This document shows, one piece after another, positions 9,501 through 19,200 of a stretch of 64,000 nucleotides of DNA. Position 1 is the stretch's first letter; each line of letters starts with the position of its first letter. A model generated the notes under the pieces. It saw nothing but the letters and a program-made list of their open reading frames with translations. It did no database searches and was not told where the DNA came from. This DNA comes from Aquiflexum lacus (GTDB lineage: Bacteria > Bacteroidota > Bacteroidia > Cytophagales > Cyclobacteriaceae). Made by a program: the position numbers and the translations under genes. The DNA is taken from positions 62,001 to 126,000 of the forward strand of contig NZ_JABFHF010000001.1 of NCBI RefSeq assembly GCF_015476655.1, read 5' to 3'.

Positions 9501-10105
9501 AAATTCTCAAGGGCTAATTTGGAAGATTGGTTAAGACCAGCTCTTTCAGTATCCTTCTGATAGTCGAAGATGACAGGGAAAAGGAACCTCAAATCTTTTT
9601 TATACTTTTTTCCTAATAAGGAAATTAGCTGATCAAAAGAGATTTGATTATTGGAATTGGCTTCCATTAAATCAATACCTAATTTGTATACAAAGTCACC
9701 AAAAGGGATCGTGGCAACTATTTTGGTGCCAATGGGCAGGACGTCCAAAAAAACGTTATTTACATCTTTATCAGTTGGATTGTCAAGTGCTGTTTCCCTA
9801 AAAGTTGTGCCAATGCAAAAGTCAATTTGACTACTGTATCTATACAGTAATACTTTCAATGCAGCTAACAGCACTAAAGATGGAGAGGGCTTTGATTCGG
9901 AAAAGTGGGAAACAATATTATCAAGGAGAGACTTGTCTATCTGGAAATCGATGGTGTGATTTTCTGTTCTATTGGTCAAAGACCTTGAATGATCCTTTGG
10001 CAATTGTAATTCTTCGATCTCTTCAAGCTTTTTAATCCAATAATCTTTGATTAAAAAGGAAGACTCCGTCGCTGATTGGGTGATTTGCGATTTTGTTATT
10101 GGCAT
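3578..10105 (-). CDS. Two-module nonribosomal peptide synthetase with Cys-type thioesterase
   Basis: A 2175-aa NRPS. Domains in order: C-terminal half of a condensation domain lacking HHxxxDG (about 20-260), A1 (YTSGSTGKPKG near 435), PCP1 (LGGHSLLAMK near 816), complete C2 (HHIASDG near 1000), A2 (YTSGSTGKPKG near 1468), PCP2 (LGGHSLLAVK near 1858) and TE (about 1905-2170). By alignment to the GrsA code, A1 reads D-A-L-Q-T-G-L-I-T, which I cannot assign. A2 reads D-V-W-H-Y-S-L-I-D, one residue from the classic serine code. The TE elbow is GYCFGG, with Cys where Ser is usual. No epimerisation, methylation or cyclisation domain is visible. A1-PCP1 is encoded by DNA matching the neighbouring NRPS exactly over 1608 bp. 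It starts 168 bp after the larger NRPS gene and is followed without gap by the PPTase. Confidence 0.96.
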   Translation of the reverse strand: MPITKSQITQSATESSFLIKDYWIKKLEEIEELQLPKDHSRSLTNRTENHTIDFQIDKSLLDNIVSHFSESKPSPSLVLLAALKVLLYRYSSQIDFCIGTTFRETALDNPTDKDVNNVFLDVLPIGTKIVATIPFGDFVYKLGIDLMEANSNNQISFDQLISLLGKKYKKDLRFLFPVIFDYQKDTERAGLNQSSKLALENFNSTLLFEFREIDEKIEGRITFDEEFFCYESANRMVSHYITLLESIHSNPHQSLGLLNIIPTEEKTLLLETLNATETEYPQDMTIVDLFEEQVNKTPDAIALEFEGIQLTYSQLDKKSNQLAHYLKSIGLNSEDPVPICLDRSLEMVIAIFGIFKAGGAYVPIDPFFPADRIDYMVEDTGANIVICSNETSKNFGDNTNRLILDRGLEVISKMPTEKVFPSPSPENLVYIIYTSGSTGKPKGAMVEHRNLINFVNSLSKIVEYDSSSIQLSVTTYIFDAFCLELFVPLAVGAKVILVSKEVSMDGFKLAKELTKHKPTHMQATASGWQLLLNAGWNNPEGIIMTTGGEAIGEEAKNMLARTGKLWNLYGPTETTITSAFKKLEVHEKVTIGKPIDNTQVYILGPGGSLNPLGIPGELCISGKGVGRGYLNRPELTVQKFVPDPFSDEKDAVMYHTGDLARWLPDGNIEYLGRLDDQVKIRGYRIELGEIESILQLHPSIKQAVVLAKESAFGDKRLIGYVVCNGHFDRNAVITFLQSKLPEYMIPSLWMELENLPLAFSGKVDKKALAAIEIEHVPSETYEAPKTELENQIAKIWQKTLGLERIGVQDNFFVLGGHSLLAMKVIATIRSETGIELSIQEIFNFPTIRQLAEILSSKSSKENDLMLIGNSERPETIPLSYNQQSLWFIHQLSGSIQYHIPLIFPIRGKIAISSLEDAFKIILNRHEALRTVIREKDRMDCQIVLGMDHWKLNRMELQDPALLKNEITTLIRIPFDLTIDYMLRAWLITMAPEHHCLIINMHHIASDGWSSDILKKELMESYHSIVNGIQVSLPPVPIQYIDYALWQRNFLNSDLIQNKIDYWKAKLQNLSTLQLPTDFTRPPVQSNNGKSYRFSIDNFIVSQLRELDQKHQSTLFMTLLAAFKTLLYRYSGQEDICVGTPVAGRESSETENLIGFFVNTLALRSNLRGTMTFTELLKEIRATALDAFEFQQIPFEMVVESLGQKRDLSRNPVFQILFVLQNISKNEVLLDDVLISEEPYEHFTSKFDMTFELIEVDSGMEGIAEYNTDLYRPDTIERFVSHYIHLLKSILENPSLNLDLLNIIPTEEKTLLLETLNATEAEYPNDKTIVDLFEEQVNKSPDATALMFKEKKLSYKELNKRSNQFAHYLIEKYKIQPDDLVGIELERSEWMVIGILAIIKSGGAYVPIDPEYPEQRKEFIIEDAKLKIVINQIELEEFRKAIKEGNYPKTNPTTRISPENLMYVIYTSGSTGKPKGCMLEHRGLVNRLAWMQKSYALTEKDCILQKTTFTFDVSVWELIWWSLQGASVSMLEPGGEKQPEKIVSTIEASQVTVLHFVPSMLEVFLEFLDSSTENILKLSSLKQVYTSGEALKAEQVKRFKELLPNVSLMNLYGPTEASIDVSYYACETAEEMNIPIGKPIDNTALYVLDPTHHLVPYGTVGEVCIGGVGLARGYLNREELTREKFIENPFRPKERLYRTGDLGRWRGDGNLEYLGRMDDQVKIRGYRIELGEIESVLLLHPSVKQAVVMASEIGQGDKRLVGYIVCDGTFDKKSISEFLRSKLPEYMIPALWVTLEKLPLTSSGKIDRKALPDVSTQDMVTAGYTEPRNDLEKQIAAIWQRILGLERVGIHDDFFELGGHSLLAVKVMSALEKEIGSKLTINLIFKYPSISELANAIENINQNQAGLNSLLDVKTSGRKLPLYMVHGAGSSASIYYNLAKFIDTEQPIYGFQPKGLDGIEEPDISLEEMAAYYISLMVEKNPDGPYNLSGYCFGGIVAYEMAKQLQSMGKKVNKLILFDTAAFDYLEKHSPFEKIKLRLNIILAKVNFLLNEPEAYLKRKKGYLKRKMDLIFSIMKSKLNPQFVKPTNYLNKVSKNNTYLLNKYKLVPHYHGTLFLLRAKTKETYIEDQKFYGWTSFVEKVKVIDIGGHHDIILKKTEILKEIAEKVQIVLDEKNE
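7612..9219. repeat. 1608-bp direct repeat, copy A (A1-PCP1 of the small NRPS)
   Basis: By eye this segment matches 17473-19080 base for base (constant offset 9861) including third codon positions. The left boundary is soft: from about 7430 to 7611 the copies remain similar with scattered single-base differences. The right boundary is sharp at 9219/9220. The segment covers nearly the whole adenylation domain and most of the carrier domain. Identity at silent sites means a very recent copy or gene conversion. Confidence 0.93.
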
Positions 10106-10273
10106 GATCTTTTTGTCTTATTCACTAAAAAATGTGTCAAAACTTTATTCGAAACTAGTAATTGTATTTTGGGAATATAAGGGTTTCGATGTAATATTTC
10201 ACCCAAATATTTAAATTTTTAAAAACCGTTGATTTTGGGAAGTACCGTCTAAACTACTCTTTTACCTCAAATT

Positions 10274-13200
10274 TCACAGATTTTGATCCATAGCCAAGGT
10301 TGAATCTTCAAAGGATTTTTCGTCAAGAACAAGTTGAATTTTTTCGGCCATCTCTTTTAAGATTTCAGGTTTTTTGAAAATATTGTCGTGGTGGCCTGAT
10401 ACATGTACATTATGAACTTTGTTGACCAAAGGAGCCCAACCATAATATTTGGTGTCTTCCACATAAAAAGACATGTTTTTCACCTTAAATAGATGGAGGT
10501 CTCCTTTATAAGGGTTCAGTTTATATTGTTTAAGAATTTTGACATTATTCTTGGCCACAACTTTAATGATACTTCCATGGTCCTTTTGGGTTTCAGGTTT
10601 GGCCTTTAGATTTAGTTTGATCAAAAGCAGGTCTTTTTTTCTACCAAAAGACCTGCTTTTTTGTTCATAAAAACCCCAAGGTTCTTTGAAAGCAAAAGCC
10701 AGATTCACCAATCTTTTTCCTACTTCAAGTTTTATTTTTTTCAAAACAGTCAATTTTTCTGGATCTTCATAAGCAGAGGTGTCAAAGAGAATCAGCTTGG
10801 AAACTTCTCTTCCCATTGCTTTCAGGTGACGTGCCATTTCAAAAGCCACATACCCTCCAAAGGAATAACCGGCAATGCAATAAGGGCCGGAAGGATATTG
10901 TCTGATCATTAGCGAAATATAATAAGCTGCCATTTCCTCTACTGATTGGTTTGGCACTTCAACGCCATCTAATCCTTTTGGCTGAAAACCATAGATGGGT
11001 TGATCGTTCTCAATGAATTTTGCCAAAGTATAGTAAATTGAATTAGTTGAACCAACTCCATGGATGATAAATAATGGAGGTTTAGCACCATTGGGTTTAA
11101 TGGGAACCAAGTAATTTTCACTAGTATCATGGATGCTTTCGTATTCAATATATTCAGCCAGATCCACAATTCTTGGATATTTGAAAATGACGTTAAGGGG
11201 AATTTTTTGGTCCAATTCTTTTTCAAGGAGCGAAAGAACTTTTACAGCAAGCAAAGAATGACCACCGAATTCAAAGAAGTCTGCATTGATGTCTATTTTT
11301 TCTTTTTTAAGGGATTCACACCAAATTTTGGATATTAGTTTTTCTATTTCGGTACTAGGTCCTATTTGCGATATTTTAAGTTCCTTAGGTTTTGGCAGCT
11401 TTTTTCTGTCAATTTTATTGTTGGAAGTTAATGGTAGGCTTTCCAGGATCATAATATTGCTCGGCACCATATATTCCGGTAAAATTGAACGCAGCTCTTT
11501 TTTCAAAAGAGAGGGTTTTTGGGTATTGAATTCCGACTCGGAAGATTTTTTCAAAACCACATAGCCAACAAGCATTTTTTGACCGGGAATATCTTCCCGT
11601 AGAATCACAGCAGATTCTTTGACACCATTTAGCTTATTGATTATTGACTCAACTTCTCCCAACTCTATCCTATACCCTCTGATCTTGACCTGATCATCTA
11701 TCCTTCCCAGATATTCAATGCTACCATCAGGAAGCCAACGGGCCAGGTCCCCGGTTCTGTACATTTTTTCTTTTTCGGTTTTGTCAAATGGATTTTTGAC
11801 AAACTTCTCCGAAGTTAGTTCAGGATTGTTCAGGTAACCTCTGGCTACCCCTTGACCCGAAATGCATAATTCCCCGGGCACATTTATAGGATTGAGTTGA
11901 TTCTCTTTATTGAGAATAAATATTCTGGTATGATCAATCGGTTTTCCAATAGTCACCTTTTCTTGAGGTGAATGAATTTCAGCCACAGAAGCCCAAACAG
12001 TGCCTTCGGTAGGGCCATATTCATTATATAACCTAACGTTTTTGGTTTTGTCAAAATGCAGCTTAACAAGCGATTGATCCAAATTTTCCCCGGCAAGGAT
12101 TACATTCAGCAAATGTGAATCCGAAAGCAAATCTTCTTCCTGCAAGAACCTGTAGTAGGATGGTACACAAAGGATAGTTTCAGTATCTTTCAGCAATTCC
12201 TGGATATGATGAGGACTTTTGATCAATTCACTTTTGCACAAAATCAATTGTTCACCTGAGGTCAAGGCTCCAAAAATCACAGCAATTGATGAATCAAATG
12301 CAAATGAAGGTATCATTAAAACCGAACCGGTGTTATCATAATAGGAATTTCTTGCTAGGGTTGAGGCCAACAAACCCTTATGCTCGATCAGTACTCCTTT
12401 TGGTGTGCCTGTAGAACCCGAGGTATAAATAACATAAGCAAGGTCATTTGGACTGATTTCTGTTTTCTCAAAATCAAATGAATTGTTCTCAAATTCAACT
12501 TTAGCAGTATCGAGACAAATGGTATCTATGGAATCCGGAAATTTTGCACTCAGATCTGAAGTTGTCAAAAGAATTTTTGCACCAGAATCAGCCAAGGTAA
12601 AATTGACCCTGTTCTCAGGATATGTAGGGTCTATTGGAACGTATGCCCCTCCTGCTTTTAAAATACCCAAAATCCCAATAATCATTTCAAAAGATCTATC
12701 CAGGCAAATTGGAATCAGGGCTTCATTTTTAATGCCTTTAGCTATTAAAAAATTGGCAAGCTGATCTGATTTTTTATCTAGATCCGAGTAACTTAACTTT
12801 TTATCCTCAAAAAAAACTGCAGTAGCATCCGGTTTTTTCTTAACCTGAATTTTAAAAAGGTCAAGAATGGTAGTGTTTTCCGGAATAGGTTTCTGGATCC
12901 TGTTAAAGGATTCCAAAATTTTATTTACTTCTTCAATTTGAATGATTTCCAGTTTCCCGATTTTTTCAGTGGGATTGTTACAAATTGCATGTAAAAACTG
13001 CCTGTAATGAGAGACAAAGTTGGTGATGGTTTCTTTTTTGAAAAGATCTGTACAATATTCCAGCACTCCTTCAATTCCCTCATTTGTCTCCGTTAGCTCG
13101 AAAGTCATGTCAAACTTAGAAGTAAAGTTCTCAAATGGTTTTTCGGACACTTCTGCTCCTTCAATTTCGAATTTGGCATCCGGAACGTTCTGTAAAACAA

Positions 13201-16200
13201 AAAGAACTTGGAAAATGGGGTTTCTACTCAAGTCTCTTTCCTGGCCTAAATTCCCGACTATAGTTTCAAATGGTACTTGCTGAATATCAAATGCTTCCAG
13301 CGTAGTTGTTTTAACACGATCTAAAAATTCATCAAATCTCAAAGAATTTTGGATTTGTGTTCTTAGGGCCAGTGTATTTACAAAAAAACCAATCAAATCT
13401 TCTGTTTCTTTGTTTTCCCTTCCGGCAATTGGTGTTCCGACACAAATATCCTCCTGACCACTATATCTGTAAAGCAGGATTTTATAGGCCGCTAGCAGTG
13501 TCATGAAAAGTGTAGCTTTCTGACCTTTTCCTAATTCCTTTAATTGGTTGACTACAGTAGAGTCAAGTTTGAATCTATGAATTTCTCCTTTAGTGCTAAG
13601 GATGGAAGGTCTGGTGTAGTCTGTTGGAAGTTGAAGTGGTGTCGTATCCTGAAGTCTTTTTTTCCATAGGTCTATTTTGGATTGGAAAGAATCCTGGGCG
13701 ATAAGATTTCTTTGCCATAATGCATAATCTGCGTATTGATGGTGGAGTTCGGGTAAATCAGGGGAGTTTTCATTTGAAAAAGCCCTATAGAGTTCTTTAA
13801 GCTCCTTTTTTAGTAGAGAAGCAGACCATCCATCAGAGGCAATATGATGCATGGTAATTACCAAACAATATTTATCTGTTCCCAACGCGATTAGACATAC
13901 CCTGATCATGTGATCATTATTCAGGTCAAAGGGCAATCTGACCAACTTGGTTATTTCATTATCAATTTCCTTGTTGCTTACCTCTTTTTTATCAAGTTGG
14001 AATTGATTCTTTTCAAGTATTTTTTGAAATTCAATACCATCCTTTTCTGAGATAACTGTGCGTAAGATTTCATGCCTGTTGACAATTTCTTTTAGAGCAT
14101 GTTCCAATGCCCGGTTGTTCAGTTTTCCTTTTATATTGAAAATGACTGGGATATGGTACTGTATGCTCCCTTCTAATTGATGGATAAACCAAAGGCTCAG
14201 TTGATTATGCGAAAGGGGAAGAGTTTCCTGTCTTTCATTAAGAATTTTGAGACCAAATTCCTTTTCATCAATTTCTTTGGTAGAAAGGGTTTCCGTCAAC
14301 TGTTTCACAGTGGGATTGGAAAATAGATCCCTGATAGAAAGTACCTGTCCTGTTGCCTGTCTCAAAGCTACTATAACTCTCATGGCCATAAGAGAGTGTC
14401 CTCCAAGTTCAAAAAAATCATCATTGAGCCCCACTTTCTCCACTCCTAATATTTTACACCAAACTTCCGTTACTATTTTTTGTAGTTCTGTTTTTGGCGC
14501 TTCATATTTTATGGATTCAGATGATTCCAATACAGGTTCAGGAAGGGCTTTTCTATTTATTTTCCCATTGAAAGTCAAAGGGAAAGCATCCAATTCCATC
14601 CAAGTGTGGGGGACCATATAGTCGGGAAGTTTCGCACTTAGGAAAGAAATGACCTCATCCTTGTCAAAAGGACTTTTGCAAATCACATAGCCAATCAGTC
14701 TATTAATCCCAAAGTTATCTTGCTTCACTGCGACAACTGCCTGTTTAATCCCCCTGTGCTGCTGAAGCACAGTTTCAATCTCCTCAAGTTCGATTCGGTG
14801 ACCTCTGATTTTGACCTGATCATCTATCCTGCCCAAATATTCAATATTTCCATCCGGTAACCATTTGGCAAGGTCTCCGGTCCGATAAAATCTTGCCTCT
14901 TTATTTTCACTGAAAGGATCAGAAACAAACTTTTCGGAAGTAAGTTCAGGTCTGTTGAGGTATCCTCTTCCGACACCATCCCCACCTATACATAGCTCAC
15001 CTGGAATCCCTATAGGATTTGGCTGATCTCCAGAACCAAAGATATAGATTGAAGTATTGGCAATTGGCTTACCAATATTCACTTTTTGAGTAGGGTCCAT
15101 TTTTTTTAGGCTAGACCAAATAGTGGTTTCTGTGGGGCCATATAGATTCCAAAGCGTTCCTAAAGATGACAAAGCATTTTTTGTATCCTCCTTGAGCGCT
15201 TCCCCGCCCACAAGCATTTTTATCCCGGTTGGGTTTTTCCATCCACTTTCCAGAAGCAACTGCCACCCTGATGGTGTGGCCTGCATATGAGTGGGTGCTT
15301 TTTCTTCAATTTCCCGTGCAAGCCTATAGCCATCGAGAGTAGTTTCTTTATCAGCCAAGAAAACGCAAGCTCCTTGGAAAAGTGGAAGAAACAGTTCTAA
15401 ATAAAAAATATCGAAACTGTAAGTCGTGACAGATAAAATACTGGAAGAAGGATTGAAATCTACATCCTTGGACATGCTGAAAAGAAAGTTGACCAGATTT
15501 CGGTGTTCAACCATCACACCTTTAGGCTTTCCTGTAGATCCGGAGGTATATATAATATCAAAGAGATTTTCAGGATTGGGTGAGGGAAGTGGCTTGTTGG
15601 AGGACATTGAGTTAATTTCCCCCCATTGTTGATCTAAAAACAGTTTTTTGTGATTTGCGACCTTATCGGAAGTACTTGAAATGCAGATGACAAAATCCGC
15701 CCCGGTATCTTCCAACATGTAATCAATCCTTTCAATAGGTAGCGAAGGGTCGATCGGAACCAATGCACCCCCTGCCTTCAGAATTCCCAGAATCCCAATG
15801 ACCATCTCAATGGATCTGTCCATACAAAGTGGAACCGGATTTTCTGATTTTACACCTTTAAAGATCAGGTAGTTGGCAAATTGATTGGATCTTTGGTCAA
15901 GTTCTTTGTAATTAATGCTTTGACCTCCAGCAACTACCGCAAGCTTATTTGGTGAATGCTTCGCAGCTTCCTCGAATAGACTGACAACTGTTTCACTTTT
16001 CGGATAATCGGATTTTGTATTGTTGAATTTTCTTAAAACAAAGTCATCTTCTTCAAGGCTTATCATTTTCAATTTATCAACCCTTTTAGATGGATTATCA
16101 GAAATTGAATGCAATAAGGTTTTATAGTGGCCAATCATCCTTTCTATGGTCTCTTTCGCAAAGAGGTCTGTGCTGTATTCCACCATTCCATCAAGGCCGT

Positions 16201-19200
16201 TATCTGTTTCTGTTAATTCAAGAGCAAAGTCAAATCTTGAAAATGAATGATTGTAATTGAGTGAGGACCATTTGGTATTTTCTGATTGAAAGCTTGTATC
16301 AGATGCGCTATGGAGTGCAAATAATACCTGAAAAACAGGGTTTCTGCTCAGATCTCTTTTGATTTCAAGTGATTCAACAATCAGTTCAAATGGAATTTGA
16401 CTATGGTCAAAAGCATCGATCGTATTCGATCTTACTAGGTCTAAAAGCTTGTGGAAGGATATATTCCCGGTAAACTGATTCCTGATAGGAATGCTGTTTA
16501 CAAAAAAACCAATCATATCTTCAAATTCCTGCAATTCTCTTCCTACCACAGGTGTGCCAACACAAATATCCTCTTGTTGGGAGTATCTGTGTAGCAAGAC
16601 ATTGAATGTAGTTAGAAGAGTCATGAAAAGTGTGGCATTTTGGCTCAGACCAATGGCGTATACTTTATCAATCAGTTCCTGTTCAATTGAAAACCGTAAT
16701 AAATCTCCTTTGGAAGAAAGAACGGCAGGTCTTGAAAAATCAGTTGGAAGTTGTAACGGATCAGTGCCCTGAAGTCTTCTTTCCCAATACTTTAATTTTC
16801 TCTCTGATAAATCTTGGGAAATAAATTGTCTTTGCCACAAAGCATAATCAGTATATTGAAATGGGAGTTTGGCAAGGTTTGGTGTCAACCCTTTTGAGTG
16901 AGTACTATAAAACTCCCATAATTCCTTTTTGAAGGTTAGCGCAGATGATCCATCAAATGCAATATGATGAAATACAATAATTAAGACATGATCTTTATTA
17001 CTCAAATTATTCAGGCATGCCCGGATCATGAGATCCTTATTCAGGTCAAAAGGAATCTTGATGTAATTATCGATCTTTTTTTCAAGCTCAAAGTCTGTGA
17101 TTTCTTTGAATTGAAGATCAAAAAGATTCTTATCTAATATTTTTTGGGATTCAATTCCATCTTTTTCCGAGATGACAGTTCGCAGGATTTCATGTCTGTT
17201 TACGATTTCAACCAAGGCATTTTTTAAAGCCTTTTTGTTTAAACTCCCGTCAATTCTGAAAACAAGCGGAATATGATATTGTGTACTCCCTTCCAACTGA
17301 TGGATAAACCAAAGGCTCTGCTGATTGTAGGAAAGAGGGATGGTTTCCGGTCTTTCAGAATTACCGAGTAGCATGAGGTCATTTTCTTCACTACTTTTGG
17401 AGGATAAGATTTCAGCCAACTGCCGGATGGTAGGGAAATTGAATATCTCCTGGATCGAAAGTTCGATCCCCATCTCACTTCTGATGGTGGCAATAACTTT
17501 CATCGCCAGTAAAGAGTGTCCTCCCAAAACAAAGAAATTATCCTGAACACCAATCCTCTCCAATCCGAGAGTTTTTTGCCAGATCTTTGCGATTTGATTT
17601 TCAAGTTCGGTTTTGGGAGCCTCGTAAGTTTCACTGGGAACATGTTCAATTTCAATTGCCGCTAGAGCTTTCTTATCGACTTTCCCACTGAATGCCAGTG
17701 GTAGATTTTCAAGTTCCATCCAAAGGGATGGAATCATATATTCCGGAAGTTTGGATTGAAGGAAAGTGATGACAGCATTCCGATCAAAATGCCCATTGCA
17801 AACTACATAGCCTATCAGTCTTTTATCTCCAAAGGCACTTTCTTTGGCTAGTACAACTGCTTGTTTTATCGATGGATGTAGTTGTAAAATTGATTCGATC
17901 TCGCCCAGTTCAATCCTATAACCCCTGATTTTGACCTGATCGTCCAACCTTCCCAAATATTCTATATTTCCGTCGGGCAACCATCTGGCCAAATCTCCTG
18001 TATGATACATCACTGCATCTTTTTCATCTGAAAAAGGGTCAGGGACAAATTTTTGTACTGTCAGTTCAGGACGATTGAGATAACCTCTTCCTACACCCTT
18101 TCCACTGATGCATAATTCTCCAGGGATTCCCAATGGGTTCAGACTACCCCCTGGCCCGAGGATATAGACTTGGGTATTGTCTATGGGTTTTCCAATGGTG
18201 ACCTTTTCATGAACTTCCAGCTTTTTGAAAGCAGATGTAATGGTGGTTTCGGTTGGACCATAAAGATTCCATAGTTTACCGGTTCGGGCAAGCATGTTTT
18301 TGGCCTCTTCCCCAATCGCTTCACCACCCGTTGTCATGATTATTCCTTCCGGATTATTCCAACCAGCATTGAGCAGCAATTGCCAACCAGAAGCAGTTGC
18401 CTGCATATGAGTCGGTTTATGTTTTGTAAGCTCTTTGGCTAGTTTGAATCCGTCCATGGAGACTTCTTTGCTGACCAAAATTACTTTGGCGCCAACTGCC
18501 AGTGGTACAAATAATTCAAGGCAAAAGGCGTCAAAAATATATGTGGTGACAGATAATTGTATTGATGAGGAATCATACTCCACAATTTTGGATAAACTGT
18601 TTACGAAGTTGATAAGGTTCCGGTGCTCCACCATGGCACCTTTGGGTTTACCTGTCGATCCCGAGGTATAGATGATGTAGACCAGATTTTCAGGCGAGGG
18701 AGAAGGGAAGACTTTCTCCGTAGGCATTTTACTGATGACCTCAAGACCTCGGTCCAATATCAAACGATTAGTATTGTCTCCGAAGTTTTTTGAAGTTTCA
18801 TTGGAGCATATTACGATGTTTGCTCCTGTGTCTTCGACCATATAATCGATTCTGTCAGCAGGAAAAAAAGGGTCAATAGGAACATATGCACCTCCCGCTT
18901 TGAAAATTCCAAAAATTGCAATGACCATTTCCAGGGAGCGGTCCAAACAGATAGGCACCGGATCTTCAGAATTGAGGCCGATACTTTTCAGGTAATGTGC
19001 CAGTTGATTCGACTTTTTGTCAAGTTGGCTGTAGGTAAGTTGAATACCTTCAAATTCAAGCGCAATCGCATCAGGGGTTTGATTGACTTGATTTTCAAAA
19101 AGATCAAGGATAGTAAAACTTTCATCGATTGGTGTAGCGGTATCATTGAGCTTTTCTAGGATGAATGATTTTTCTTTCTGACTCAAAATGTTCAATTCGT

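Noticed and set aside
7612-19080. Insertion sequence or composite transposon as cause of the long direct repeat
   Set aside because: The repeats lie inside NRPS reading frames, carry no transposase and no terminal inverted repeats; domain conversion explains them.
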